64,000 bases of DNA from Vibrio cortegadensis (GTDB lineage Bacteria; Pseudomonadota; Gammaproteobacteria; Enterobacterales; Vibrionaceae): contig NZ_AP025472.1 in assembly GCF_024347395.1 (NCBI RefSeq), positions 2,666,001-2,730,000 of the forward strand, written 5' to 3'. Positions within the stretch are counted from its first letter, which is position 1; each line of letters begins with the position of its first letter. The notes under the pieces are model-generated. The model was not told where the DNA came from and searched no databases. It was given only the letters and a program-made list of their open reading frames with translations. The translations under genes were made by a program, and so were the position numbers. Positions 34,657-44,352 of the stretch are shown here, piece by piece.

Positions 34657-36204
34657 ATGAACGATCAAGTCATCATTTTCGACACCACATTACGTGATGG
34701 CGAACAAGCACTCTCCGCCAGTTTGACAGTGAAAGAAAAACTGCAAATTGCCTATGCGCTTGAACGACTGGGTGTCGATGTAATCGAAGCCGGTTTCCCA
34801 GTGTCTTCACCTGGCGATTTTGAATCCGTCCAAACTATCGCAAGAAATATCAAAAACAGCCGTATTTGTGGTTTGTCTCGTGCTGTCGCCAAAGATATTG
34901 ATGCAGCTGCCGAAGCGTTAAAAGTGGCAGAAGCGTTCCGTATTCACACCTTTATTTCAACCTCGACGGTTCATGTTCAAGATAAGCTTCGTCGTAGCTA
35001 TGATGACGTTGTCGAAATGGGCGTCAAGGCGGTGAAACACGCTCGTAACTATACGGATGATGTGGAATTTTCTTGCGAAGATGCTGGTCGTACACCGATC
35101 GATAACCTTTGCCGCATGGTTGAAGCGGCGATTAATGCTGGCGCTAACACCATCAACATTCCAGATACGGTTGGCTACACGGTTCCTAATGAGTTTGGTG
35201 GCATTATCCAGCAGCTATTCAACCGCGTACCGAACATCGATAAAGCCATCATTTCGGTTCACTGCCATGATGATTTAGGCATGTCGGTTGCTAACTCTAT
35301 TGCGGCGGTTCAAGCCGGGGCTCGCCAAGTAGAAGGCACCATCAATGGTATTGGCGAGCGTGCGGGTAACTGTTCATTAGAAGAGATTGCAATGATCCTT
35401 CAAACCCGTTCAGAGTTTTTAGGGGTTCGCACAGGACTTAAAAATGATGAAATCCACCGCACCAGCAAGCTAGTCAGTCAACTGTGCAATATGCCCATTC
35501 AAAGCAATAAAGCCATTGTTGGGGCGAACGCTTTTAGCCACTCTTCTGGTATCCACCAAGATGGCATGCTTAAGAATAAAAATACTTATGAGATCATGAC
35601 TCCAGAGTCGATTGGTCTGAAAAACCAAGCGTTGAACCTAACCAGTCGTTCTGGCCGTGCAGCTGTTAAGAGCCACATGGATGGGATGGGTTACAAAGAA
35701 GAAGAGTATAACCTCGATACGCTTTACGCTGATTTCGTGAAACTGGCCGACCGTAAAGGCCAAGTCTTTGATTATGATTTAGAAGCATTGATGCATTTCG
35801 CTAACCTTCGTGATGAAGATGATTTCTATAAGCTGAACTATCTAAGTGTGCAATCAGGCAGTGTAATGGCGACCACCAGCATCAAGTTATTATGTGGTGA
35901 TGAAGAAAAATGCGAAGCCGCTGTCGGAAATGGTCCCGTTGATGCTCTTTACCAGTGTATTTACAAATTAACGGGTTACGAAATCGTATTGGACAAGTTC
36001 CACCTAACCGCGAAAGGTGAGGGTGAGGATGGTTTAGGCCAAGCCGATATCATTGCTAACTATAAAGGTCGTAAATATCACGGTACTGGCTTAGCGACCG
36101 ATATTATCGAAGCGTCTGGCCAAGCACTACTGCATGTAATCAATAGCATTCACCGAGCCGATCAAATTGCTGAAATGAAACAAAAGAAGATTGCCGCAGT
36201 TTAG
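34657..36204 (+). CDS. leuA: 2-isopropylmalate synthase
   Basis: 515 residues. It condenses acetyl-CoA with 2-oxoisovalerate, the committed step to leucine. The start MNDQVIIFDTTLRDGEQ was chosen because GAAGGAAGC precedes it; an upstream in-frame ATG at 34618 lacks conserved sequence. DTTLRDGEQALSASL and SVHCHDDLGMSVANS (metal-binding His pair) are diagnostic, and NGIGERAGNCSLEE is the second signature. The C-terminal leucine-sensing regulatory domain occupies about residues 390-515. It is the first structural gene after the leuL attenuator. Confidence 0.98.
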   Translation: MNDQVIIFDTTLRDGEQALSASLTVKEKLQIAYALERLGVDVIEAGFPVSSPGDFESVQTIARNIKNSRICGLSRAVAKDIDAAAEALKVAEAFRIHTFISTSTVHVQDKLRRSYDDVVEMGVKAVKHARNYTDDVEFSCEDAGRTPIDNLCRMVEAAINAGANTINIPDTVGYTVPNEFGGIIQQLFNRVPNIDKAIISVHCHDDLGMSVANSIAAVQAGARQVEGTINGIGERAGNCSLEEIAMILQTRSEFLGVRTGLKNDEIHRTSKLVSQLCNMPIQSNKAIVGANAFSHSSGIHQDGMLKNKNTYEIMTPESIGLKNQALNLTSRSGRAAVKSHMDGMGYKEEEYNLDTLYADFVKLADRKGQVFDYDLEALMHFANLRDEDDFYKLNYLSVQSGSVMATTSIKLLCGDEEKCEAAVGNGPVDALYQCIYKLTGYEIVLDKFHLTAKGEGEDGLGQADIIANYKGRKYHGTGLATDIIEASGQALLHVINSIHRADQIAEMKQKKIAAV

Positions 36205-36287
36205 AAGAAGCAGACAATAATTTTAAGTCAGAGGAAGTAAACTCTCCCCTGACTGACCAAGTTAAATAAAAAGATTAAAGGATTAAC

Positions 36288-37379
36288 ATGACGAATAAAA
36301 CATACAAGATTGCCATTTTACCGGGCGATGGTATTGGCCCAGAGGTGATGGAACAAGCGCATAAAGTACTGGATGCCATTGAGAAAAAACACGCGATTTC
36401 ATTCTCTCGCGAACAACATGATGTTGGCGGTATTGCGATTGATAACCACGGCTGTCCACTTCCTGAAAGTACTGTGAAAGGCTGTGAAGAATCTGATGCC
36501 GTATTATTTGGTTCTGTTGGTGGTCCTAAGTGGGAGCACCTTCCACCAAACGATCAACCGGAACGTGGTGCTCTACTGCCTTTACGTAAGCATTTCCAAC
36601 TGTTTTGTAACCTTCGTCCAGCCCAGATCCATAAAGGATTAGAAAACTTCTCTCCACTGCGTGCAGACATTTCAGAGCGTGGTTTTGATATCGTGGTGGT
36701 TCGTGAACTGACTGGTGGTATCTACTTTGGTCAGCCAAAAGGTCGTGAAGGCGAAGGACCAAACGAGAAAGCATTTGATACTGAGATTTATCACCGCTAT
36801 GAAATTGAACGTATCGCCAAAATTGCTTTTGAGTCGGCTCGTCTACGTAATAAGAACGTCTACTCAATCGATAAAGCCAACGTTCTACAAAGCTCAATTT
36901 TATGGCGTGAAGTGGTCGAAGAGATCGCTCAAGATTACCCAGATGTAAAACTAAACCACATGTATATTGATAACGCGACCATGCAGCTAATTAAAGACCC
37001 TTCTCAATTTGATGTGATGCTGTGTTCAAACATCTTTGGTGACATCATCTCTGATGAGTGCGCGATGATCACAGGTTCAATGGGCATGCTTCCTTCTGCA
37101 AGTTTGAATGAAAGCAACTTTGGTCTGTATGAACCTGCTGGCGGTTCAGCGCCTGATATCGCAGGTAAAAACATCGCAAACCCAGTAGCTCAGATCTTAT
37201 CTGCAGCACTGATGTTACGTTACAGCCTAGGTGAAGAAGAAGCAGCACAAAGCATTGAAGCTGCCGTATCTAAAGCGCTGTCAGCCGGTGAACTTACGGC
37301 GGATCTAGCCGGTGATAAGCCAGCACTAACGACCTCAGCAATGGGCGATAAAATCGCTGAATACATTTTGAATTCGTAA
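36288..37379 (+). CDS. leuB: 3-isopropylmalate dehydrogenase
   Basis: 363 residues. It oxidises and decarboxylates 3-isopropylmalate with NAD. The N-terminal YKIAILPGDGIGPEVMEQA, the substrate loop RADISERGFDIVVVRELTGGIYFGQPKGRE, the NMYIDNA-type metal segment (HMYIDNATMQL), and NIFGDIISDECAMITGSMGMLPSA are all classic. NAD specificity fits the EPAGGSAPDIAGKNIANP loop. It follows leuA by 83 nt and precedes leuC by 15 nt within the operon. Confidence 0.98.
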   Translation: MTNKTYKIAILPGDGIGPEVMEQAHKVLDAIEKKHAISFSREQHDVGGIAIDNHGCPLPESTVKGCEESDAVLFGSVGGPKWEHLPPNDQPERGALLPLRKHFQLFCNLRPAQIHKGLENFSPLRADISERGFDIVVVRELTGGIYFGQPKGREGEGPNEKAFDTEIYHRYEIERIAKIAFESARLRNKNVYSIDKANVLQSSILWREVVEEIAQDYPDVKLNHMYIDNATMQLIKDPSQFDVMLCSNIFGDIISDECAMITGSMGMLPSASLNESNFGLYEPAGGSAPDIAGKNIANPVAQILSAALMLRYSLGEEEAAQSIEAAVSKALSAGELTADLAGDKPALTTSAMGDKIAEYILNS

Positions 37380-37394
37380 TTCAAGGAAGAAGCA

Positions 37395-38810
37395 ATGTCT
37401 AACGCAAAAACATTATACGAAAAAATTTACGATGCCCATGTTGCCGTTGCAGCGGAAGGTGAAAACCCAATTTTATACATCGATCGCCACTTAGTTCATG
37501 AAGTGACCTCACCGCAAGCGTTTGATGGCTTGCGTGAAAAAGGCCGTAAAGTTCGCCAAGTCGGGAAAACTTTCGCAACCATGGATCATAACGTATCGAC
37601 CCAAACCAAAGACATTAATGCCTCTGGTGAAATGGCTCGTATCCAAATGGAAACACTGTCTAAAAACTGTGAAGAGTTTGGCGTAACCCTTTACGATCTC
37701 AACCATAAATACCAAGGTATTGTTCATGTTATGGGGCCAGAGCTTGGTATCACTTTACCGGGTATGACGATTGTTTGTGGTGATTCACACACAGCAACCC
37801 ACGGCGCATTTGGTTCTTTGGCTTTTGGTATTGGTACCTCTGAAGTTGAGCACGTATTAGCGACACAAACGCTAAAACAAGCGCGTGCTAAAACCATGAA
37901 AATCGAAGTTAAAGGCAAAGTAGCCGAAGGCATTACGGCAAAAGATATCGTTCTTGCCATCATCGGCAAAACAACCGCTGCGGGTGGTACAGGCTACGTG
38001 GTTGAATTTTGCGGTGAAGCCATTACCGATCTAACGATGGAAGGTCGTATGACGGTATGTAACATGGCAATTGAGCTAGGCGCTAAAGCCGGTTTAATTG
38101 CACCTGACCAAACCACATTTGATTACATCACTGGCCGTAAATTTTCACCTCAAGGGGAAGATTTAACGGCAGCTATCGAGTACTGGTCTTCACTAAAAAC
38201 GGATGATGACGCAGAATTTGATGCAGTAGTCACCCTTGATGCTTCAGAGATTAAACCGCAAGTGACTTGGGGCACAAACCCGGGTCAAGTGATTGCCGTT
38301 GATCAACCAATCCCTGCACCTGAGAGTTTTGCTGACCCAGTAGAAAAAGCCTCAGCTGAAAAAGCATTAGCTTACATGGGACTTGAAGCGGGTAAATCTC
38401 TGTCTGATTACAATGTCGATAAAGTATTTGTTGGCTCATGTACTAACTCACGTATTGAAGACATGCGCGCGGCGGCGGCTGTAGCCAAGGGCAATAAAGT
38501 GGCGGCTCATGTTCAAGCTCTGATTGTTCCAGGTTCTGAACAAGTAAAAGCACAAGCAGAAAAAGAAGGTTTAGATGTGATATTTAAAGAAGCGGGCTTT
38601 GAATGGCGTCTTCCGGGTTGTTCTATGTGTCTTGCTATGAACAACGACCGACTAGGCCCACAAGAGCGTTGTGCATCAACATCTAATCGTAACTTTGAAG
38701 GTCGCCAAGGCCGTGATGGTCGAACTCACCTAGTCAGTCCAGCGATGGCTGCGGCTGCCGCAATTGCGGGTCACTTTGTTGATATTCGCACCATTACTGA
38801 ACACGCATAA
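37395..38810 (+). CDS. leuC: 3-isopropylmalate dehydratase large subunit
   Basis: 471 residues of the aconitase family. With LeuD it isomerises 2- to 3-isopropylmalate. The three [4Fe-4S] ligands are visible: Cys in FVGSCTNSRIEDM and the pair in LPGCSMCLAMN. VCGDSHTATHGAFGSLAFGIGTSEVEHVLATQ is the other family signature. It starts MSNAKTLYEKIYDAH with AAGGAAG just upstream. It is 12 nt from leuD, so the subunits are made together. Confidence 0.98.
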   Translation: MSNAKTLYEKIYDAHVAVAAEGENPILYIDRHLVHEVTSPQAFDGLREKGRKVRQVGKTFATMDHNVSTQTKDINASGEMARIQMETLSKNCEEFGVTLYDLNHKYQGIVHVMGPELGITLPGMTIVCGDSHTATHGAFGSLAFGIGTSEVEHVLATQTLKQARAKTMKIEVKGKVAEGITAKDIVLAIIGKTTAAGGTGYVVEFCGEAITDLTMEGRMTVCNMAIELGAKAGLIAPDQTTFDYITGRKFSPQGEDLTAAIEYWSSLKTDDDAEFDAVVTLDASEIKPQVTWGTNPGQVIAVDQPIPAPESFADPVEKASAEKALAYMGLEAGKSLSDYNVDKVFVGSCTNSRIEDMRAAAAVAKGNKVAAHVQALIVPGSEQVKAQAEKEGLDVIFKEAGFEWRLPGCSMCLAMNNDRLGPQERCASTSNRNFEGRQGRDGRTHLVSPAMAAAAAIAGHFVDIRTITEHA

Positions 38811-38822
38811 AAGGAATTTACT

Positions 38823-39425
38823 ATGTCAGGTTTTAAGCAACATACAGGTCTAGTCGTTCCTTTAGATACGGCAAACATTGATACGGATGCCATCATACCA
38901 AAGCAATTTTTACAAAAAGTAAATCGCATTGGTTTTGGTAAACACCTATTTCACGATTGGCGTTTTCTTGATGATGCAGGTGAACAACCTAATCCAGAGT
39001 TTGTGATGAATGCCCCTCGCTATCAAGGCGCTACGGTTCTGCTTGCTCGTGAAAACTTTGGTTGCGGCTCCTCGCGTGAACACGCACCTTGGGCACTCGC
39101 GGATTACGGCATCCAAGTGATGATCGCCCCAAGCTTTGCTGATATTTTTTACGGCAACTCCATCAATAACCAAATGGTACCCGTTCGCTTAACGGAATCT
39201 GAAGTCGATGAGATCTTCCAGTTTATCGAAGCAAACGAAGGGGCTAAAGTTACAATAGATTTGGAAGCCATGTTAGTCACAGCGAATGGTAAGCAATACT
39301 CTTTTGAGATTGATGAATTCCGTCGCCACTGCTTATTAAATGGGTTAGATAATATTGGTTTAACGCTGCAACACGCGGATAAGATTGCTCAATACGAAAC
39401 CACTATTCCCAACTTTTTAAAATAG
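38823..39425 (+). CDS. leuD: 3-isopropylmalate dehydratase small subunit
   Basis: 200 residues. The swivel domain partner of LeuC, with LDTANIDTDAIIPKQFLQ near the N-terminus, LLARENFGCGSSREHAPWAL near residue 75 and IAPSFADIFYGNSINNQMVPV. AAAAGGAAT precedes the ATG. It is the last gene of leuLABCD and is followed by a strong terminator. Confidence 0.98.
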   Translation: MSGFKQHTGLVVPLDTANIDTDAIIPKQFLQKVNRIGFGKHLFHDWRFLDDAGEQPNPEFVMNAPRYQGATVLLARENFGCGSSREHAPWALADYGIQVMIAPSFADIFYGNSINNQMVPVRLTESEVDEIFQFIEANEGAKVTIDLEAMLVTANGKQYSFEIDEFRRHCLLNGLDNIGLTLQHADKIAQYETTIPNFLK

Positions 39426-39462
39426 ATAATTCAGTCATCGCTTTAAAGGTAAGAATAGCGAT

Positions 39463-39494
39463 AAAGGTGAGTCATGTATGTGGCTCACCTTTTT
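39463..39494 (+). terminator. leu operon terminator
   Basis: AAGGTGAGtCA and TGgCTCACCTT pair with a single mismatch around a 6-nt loop and are followed by TTTTCTTG, 38 nt past leuD. Confidence 0.85.
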
Positions 39495-39576
39495 CTTGTT
39501 TAACTTGAAATATAATACGAAGCGACAAGGTCTGATAAGTTAAGCTGTATCATTCAAATTTCTAGTGGAGCCTTCA

Positions 39577-40356
39577 ATGAAATACATTTTATCCTTCCTC
39601 ATCATTCTCTTCTCCACCTCTAGCCTTGCGGCGCCAAAATCTGACTTGTGGTCTTATTGGAATCAAAGTGACGAAACAAACACAGCCAAAATATCTCATC
39701 AATCTTGGCAGGAGATTTTAAATCAATATTTGAGCGTTGAAGGTGAAAACACCCTTTTTGCGTATGACAAAGTGACCAGAACCGATCAAAACAAACTCAC
39801 GAATTATCTAAAGCAACTCGCGTCGCTGGATCCTCGCCACTATTCAAAAAACGAACAATATGCCTATTGGGTCAACTTCTATAACGCCCTAACCGTCAAC
39901 ATCATCATCGAAAATTACCCGATAGAGTCAATAACCAAGCTTGGTGGATTCTTCAGTTTTGGACCTTGGGGAGAGGACATCACGACGGTTGCAGGAAAAA
40001 CGTTGACCTTAAATGATATTGAACACCGAATCTTGCGTCCAATATGGCAAGATCCACGTACCCATTATGCCGTTAATTGCGCCAGTTTAGGTTGTCCAAA
40101 TTTACAAGCTACAGCATTCCGCGCAGACAATGCCGAACAACTGCTTGAGCTCGCAGCGACTCAATACATTAATAGTGACAAAGGTGTCTTGCGACAAGGT
40201 AAGAACTTACAGCTCTCTTCGATATATGACTGGTTCATTGAGGATTTTGGTTCAGAAGAGATGTTATTTCAGCACTTAGGTTCCTATCGAAATGATCTTG
40301 CCGATTTTAAAGGAAAGATCACTTACGACTACGATTGGAACCTAAATAAAAAGTAA
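39577..40356 (+). CDS. exported DUF547-domain protein
   Basis: 259 residues from the ATG MKYILSFLI; GGAGCC lies 5 nt upstream, and the in-frame GTG at 39565 would extend a clean signal peptide. A Sec signal peptide is present, with cleavage expected after SSLAA (about residue 19). The remainder is one DUF547 domain with the conserved NEQYAYWVNFYNALTVNIIIENYP, HYAVNCASLGCPNL (paired Cys) and SSIYDWFIEDFG. The biochemical role of this family is not established; the paired cysteines and conserved acidic/aromatic residues suggest an enzyme-like fold. It is convergent with the DUF924 gene. Confidence 0.85.
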   Translation: MKYILSFLIILFSTSSLAAPKSDLWSYWNQSDETNTAKISHQSWQEILNQYLSVEGENTLFAYDKVTRTDQNKLTNYLKQLASLDPRHYSKNEQYAYWVNFYNALTVNIIIENYPIESITKLGGFFSFGPWGEDITTVAGKTLTLNDIEHRILRPIWQDPRTHYAVNCASLGCPNLQATAFRADNAEQLLELAATQYINSDKGVLRQGKNLQLSSIYDWFIEDFGSEEMLFQHLGSYRNDLADFKGKITYDYDWNLNKK

Positions 40357-40387
40357 GTACGAAAGAATGAGCGTACGACTGCAACCA

Positions 40388-40924
40388 TTAAAAGCGAGAG
40401 TTCGGTTGGGTTAAAAACTCAACCTCTTCAGCCGTTGAAGGGCGACCTAAAACATCATTACGATGAGGGTAACGCCCAAAACGCTCAATAATCACTTTGT
40501 GTTTATGTTCAAATTCAACGTTCCCTTCAAGACCATTCGATTCAAACAGCGTCACCGCTTGTTGATGAATTTTTAATGATTCACTATGCATGAAAGGCAT
40601 GTATAAAAAACTACGCTGAATCGCCGTCAGTTGTTGATCACAGCCTTGCGCAATCGCCTCTTGAGCTAATCCTAATGCAAGTGGGTCAGCAGAGAACGCT
40701 TGTGCAGTATCTCGATATACATTGCGCGAGAACTGATCAAGAACAATGATCTCTGCTAAACGCCCTTCCGCACTATCCCTCCAGTCAAACAACTCACTTT
40801 GAGCAGCTTGAATCAACAAACCCCCAAAGCGCTGCTGAATACAAGAATCCAGCTCATCACTACGACTGAACCAATCTGCGGGAGTCAACTCTTCAAACCA
40901 AAACGTCAGTACATCCTTATACAT
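40388..40924 (-). CDS. DUF924 family protein
   Basis: 178 residues, all-helical, TPR-like. Conserved features are VLTFWFEELTPADWFSRSDELD at the N-terminus, GRLAEIIVLDQFSRNVYRDTAQAFSADPLAL in the middle and FMHSESLKIHQQAV later. The family (ubiquitous in proteobacteria) has no assigned function. It starts 13 nt after the djlA stop on the same strand, so the two are probably co-transcribed. Confidence 0.85.
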   Translation of the reverse strand: MYKDVLTFWFEELTPADWFSRSDELDSCIQQRFGGLLIQAAQSELFDWRDSAEGRLAEIIVLDQFSRNVYRDTAQAFSADPLALGLAQEAIAQGCDQQLTAIQRSFLYMPFMHSESLKIHQQAVTLFESNGLEGNVEFEHKHKVIIERFGRYPHRNDVLGRPSTAEEVEFLTQPNSRF

Positions 40925-40937
40925 AGATAGCTCCTTG

Positions 40938-41783
40938 CTATTTAATACCTTTCACTTTTTTAATTAAGTCATAAGCATTTTGGATCTCTTGTGCTTTCTC
41001 TTTTGCAACATTCATCATTTCTGGTGGTAAGCCTTTCGCCATCAACTTGTCCGGATGATGTTCGTTCATCAATTTACGGTGAGCACGTTTAAGCTCTTTT
41101 GGCTCAGTATCTTCACTCACACCTAGTACATTATAGGCATCGGCCAATTGACTTGCTTGTGAGGCTTGTTGCCAATTACCTTGCTGGCCATGCCCTCCTT
41201 GTTGACCACCGCCCTGCTGAAAACGAAACGCGGCCTCTTGCATGTGCAAACGACGTTCTAGTTGCTCCGCAGAAAACCCAAGACCTTGCGCTATTTTATG
41301 TAAAACACTGCGCTCACTCGGATCAAGTTGACCATCTGCAAATGCGGCGGAGATTTGTAATTCTAAGAAGAACTGCATTAAATCAAAACGCCCTCCTGTC
41401 GAAACACGGACGCGTTGTAGCACTTCATCTAAAGGAAAATCTGACTCTTTACCATCACGAAATGCATCTTGCGCCGCTTTCCGTTGTTCGCCATGAAGAT
41501 TCATGCGCTCCATCATGGTTGAAGCCAATTGGATCTCTTCACGTGTAACTTGGCCTTTTGCTTTTGCTACATGTCCCATCACCGAAAATGCGGCTTTAAA
41601 GAACTCGTTCTGACGTTCCACTTGGCTTGGCCCTGAACCAAAACCAGCAGTTCTAAAGCCGGCCTGATTTAAGCGACGAGCTTTGTCAAATTGATGACCT
41701 AGAAAAAGTCCGAACATGGCGCCCAACGGGCCACCAAATAAAAAACCAAAAAAGGCGCCAAGAATTTTGCCAAAAATCTGCAT
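40938..41783 (-). CDS. djlA: membrane-anchored DnaJ-like co-chaperone DjlA
   Basis: 281 residues. A glycine-rich N-terminal membrane segment (FGKILGAFFGFLFGGPLGAMFGLFLG) carries dimerising glycines. A TerB-like helical domain spans about residues 60-185. A Q/G-rich linker (about 190-212) follows, then the C-terminal J domain with the HPD motif at 243-245. It stimulates DnaK ATPase at the inner membrane; in E. coli it affects capsule signalling. It is divergent from lptD, the conserved gammaproteobacterial arrangement. Confidence 0.95.
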   Translation of the reverse strand: MQIFGKILGAFFGFLFGGPLGAMFGLFLGHQFDKARRLNQAGFRTAGFGSGPSQVERQNEFFKAAFSVMGHVAKAKGQVTREEIQLASTMMERMNLHGEQRKAAQDAFRDGKESDFPLDEVLQRVRVSTGGRFDLMQFFLELQISAAFADGQLDPSERSVLHKIAQGLGFSAEQLERRLHMQEAAFRFQQGGGQQGGHGQQGNWQQASQASQLADAYNVLGVSEDTEPKELKRAHRKLMNEHHPDKLMAKGLPPEMMNVAKEKAQEIQNAYDLIKKVKGIK

Positions 41784-41935
41784 TATGTGTTCTCTATCTA
41801 TGAATTTTTTAGGAGTAATGTGGTCTTATAGTGCTGGATGCATTTATTTCCTTTATCATAAGGGAGATAATTTTTTCTCATTTCGGTTGTATGTTAAACA
41901 ACCGCTAAGTTAGTGACAAAGGATAGTTCAATTCA

Positions 41936-44278
41936 ATGCAATGTTTTTCCCGCACCTTTTTAGCCGCTTCTATTAGCGCCGCTTTGTTAGTGCCAACCGC
42001 TCAGGCAGAAACTACCGCAACTGATAGTGTGCAGGAAATGCCCTCTACAGATCAATGTTTGATCGACTCTTCTGTCAATTCTAATGCGAATCAAGAGCCT
42101 ATTGTTGTCACTGCCGATAGCTTAGAAGCGATTAATGGCGATAAAGCTTCATACTCTGGTGACGTCAAAATCACTCAAGGCCAGAAGGTTATTTCTGCCG
42201 ATAAAATCACGCTGCATCAACAAGATAACATTGCAATAGCTGAAGGTAACGTGCATTTTACTGATGGGCAATTTGAAGCTAATTCGACCCGCGTAACTAG
42301 CGATTTAGCCAGCAATGAGTTTGAATTAGAAAATACTCAATATAACTTTGTTTGCCAACAAGGTCGTGGGGATGCCGTATATATCTCAAAAACAGGTAAA
42401 GCGGTTTACCAATTGCAAGATGGTTCTATCACCTCATGTCCCGATGGTGACAATTCGTGGCGCATGGTCGCATCTGAAATCAAAGTCGATCAAAACGAAG
42501 AGAGCGCCACATTCTATCACCCAAGATTTGAAGTGCTCGATGTCCCTATTTTCTATGCCCCTTATATAACGGTACCAATCGGTAATACAAGAAAGACGGG
42601 CTTCTTATTCCCAAGCATCGCTTATGGTTCTAGTGATGGTTTTGAATTTGAGATGCCATTTTACTGGAATATTGCTCCGGATTATGATGCCACCATTACC
42701 ACGCTTTATATGCAAGAGCGTGGAACAAAGTTTGATGCTGACTTCCGCTACCTAACCGATGGATTTGGTGAAGGTGAGATTAAAACCGAATATTTAGGTT
42801 CAGATAGAAAATATACCGACCCAGGTGAGCGTTGGGCTTTTCAATATAAACACGACGGTATCATCAATAGCAACTGGAGGGTCATGGCAGATTACTCTCA
42901 AGTCAGTGATAACGATTATTTCCGTGATTTAGACTCTGATATTGGTAAGCGTGAAGATGGTCAACTAATGCAAGAAGGCGCGGTATTTTATCGCTCACAA
43001 TTTTGGGATATGTCACTGCAAGTTCGTGACTTCCAAGTCTTAGTTGACGATAGTTCACCCTACCGACTACTTCCGCAGGTTGGCTTCAATTATTACACAC
43101 CTCTTTGGGGGAACTACGTTAACTTTGATCTAAAGAGTCAAGTTAGCCGCTTTGATACTAATGACAAAGCCAAGCCATCAGCTACTCGTGCTCATATAGA
43201 GCCCGGAATTACCATTCCCCTATCAAATACATGGGCGAGTTGGACAACCGAAGCTCGAGTCTTAGCAACCTACTATCAGCAAGATCTAGATAGCATCACA
43301 CAAGATACCAACAATCTAAAAAATAGCTTAGATGAGAGAGTTTCTCGCGTTATTCCAGAGTTTCGAACTCATGCCGGAATTTATCTAGAGCGTGAAACTC
43401 AAATATTTGATGGCTATGTACAAAGTTTAGAGCCACAAGTTCAATACTTATATGTACCAGATGAAGATCAAACCAATATTTATAACTACGATACAACTCT
43501 GCTACAAACCGACTATTACGGACTGTTCCGCAGTCGTAAATACAGCAGTATTGATAAAGTCGCACCAGCAAACCAAATCAGCTATGGCGCAAGTACTCGC
43601 TTTTTTGATGAGAGCTACAAAGAGCGTCTGAACATCTCATTTGGTCAGATTTACTACATCGATAAGACCACTAAAATCGCGTCGAATGAAGAGTCATCAT
43701 CCAACTATTCATCATGGGCAATTGAAACCGATTTTAACTATGATGACTTCCTATTTTATCATGGTGGCATGCAGTACGACATTGACTTAGGTTCAATGCA
43801 ACTGGCTAACAGCACCTTTGAATACCAATTTAAAAAGGGCTTTATCCAGACAAACTATCGCTACGTCACCAAAGAGTACATTGAAGATACCATTGAGTTT
43901 ACTGACCTAAACAAAGTGACAAAAGATGGTATATCTCAAGCTGGGATCTTAGGCGCTTACAATATTGATTCTAAATGGACGATTAGCGGCCAGTATTACC
44001 ATGATCTGACTGAAGATGTCGAACTTGAGTGGCTAGCCAATTTGCGTTACCGCTCTGATTGTTGGTATATCGCCTTCACTTACTCAAATCAGATTCGAGG
44101 CTGGAATAAAGCAGTCATTGGCTCTGAAGGCTCAAAACCTGATTATGAAAACAACATTGGCATCAACTTTGGTATTGAAGGTTTTGCAACCAACAGCTCA
44201 GCCCGAACTGAATTAAGAGATATTGATACTTCAGATAATGCGATCACTTACGGTAGACCTTTTTATCTAAACAATTAA
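41936..44278 (+). CDS. lptD: LPS-assembly protein LptD
   Basis: 780 residues. An outer-membrane beta barrel that, with LptE, inserts LPS in the outer leaflet. A signal peptide is cleaved after TAQA (residue 24). An OstA/LptA-like jellyroll occupies about residues 55-190, and a 26-strand barrel the rest. Mature cysteines are C41, C140, C168 and C709. C41, C168 and C709 fit E. coli C31, C173 and one of the C724-C725 pair; the other member of that pair is replaced, and C140 is extra. GGATAG precedes the start. It heads lptD-surA-pdxA-rsmA-apaG-apaH. Confidence 0.96.
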   Translation: MQCFSRTFLAASISAALLVPTAQAETTATDSVQEMPSTDQCLIDSSVNSNANQEPIVVTADSLEAINGDKASYSGDVKITQGQKVISADKITLHQQDNIAIAEGNVHFTDGQFEANSTRVTSDLASNEFELENTQYNFVCQQGRGDAVYISKTGKAVYQLQDGSITSCPDGDNSWRMVASEIKVDQNEESATFYHPRFEVLDVPIFYAPYITVPIGNTRKTGFLFPSIAYGSSDGFEFEMPFYWNIAPDYDATITTLYMQERGTKFDADFRYLTDGFGEGEIKTEYLGSDRKYTDPGERWAFQYKHDGIINSNWRVMADYSQVSDNDYFRDLDSDIGKREDGQLMQEGAVFYRSQFWDMSLQVRDFQVLVDDSSPYRLLPQVGFNYYTPLWGNYVNFDLKSQVSRFDTNDKAKPSATRAHIEPGITIPLSNTWASWTTEARVLATYYQQDLDSITQDTNNLKNSLDERVSRVIPEFRTHAGIYLERETQIFDGYVQSLEPQVQYLYVPDEDQTNIYNYDTTLLQTDYYGLFRSRKYSSIDKVAPANQISYGASTRFFDESYKERLNISFGQIYYIDKTTKIASNEESSSNYSSWAIETDFNYDDFLFYHGGMQYDIDLGSMQLANSTFEYQFKKGFIQTNYRYVTKEYIEDTIEFTDLNKVTKDGISQAGILGAYNIDSKWTISGQYYHDLTEDVELEWLANLRYRSDCWYIAFTYSNQIRGWNKAVIGSEGSKPDYENNIGINFGIEGFATNSSARTELRDIDTSDNAITYGRPFYLNN

Positions 44279-44352
44279 TGCTCTAAGTATTAACTAAATT
44301 ACTATTTTGGCTTACTTCTAATGAGGTAAGCCCCAACAAAATGAGACTTTGA

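Noticed and set aside
36526..36897. 123-codon reverse ORF within leuB
   Set aside because: Antisense of the conserved leuB core; the composition is that of a mirrored frame.
41099..41548. 149-codon forward ORF opposite djlA
   Set aside because: It lies wholly within djlA on the other strand, with His/Leu-rich shadow composition and no recognisable motif.
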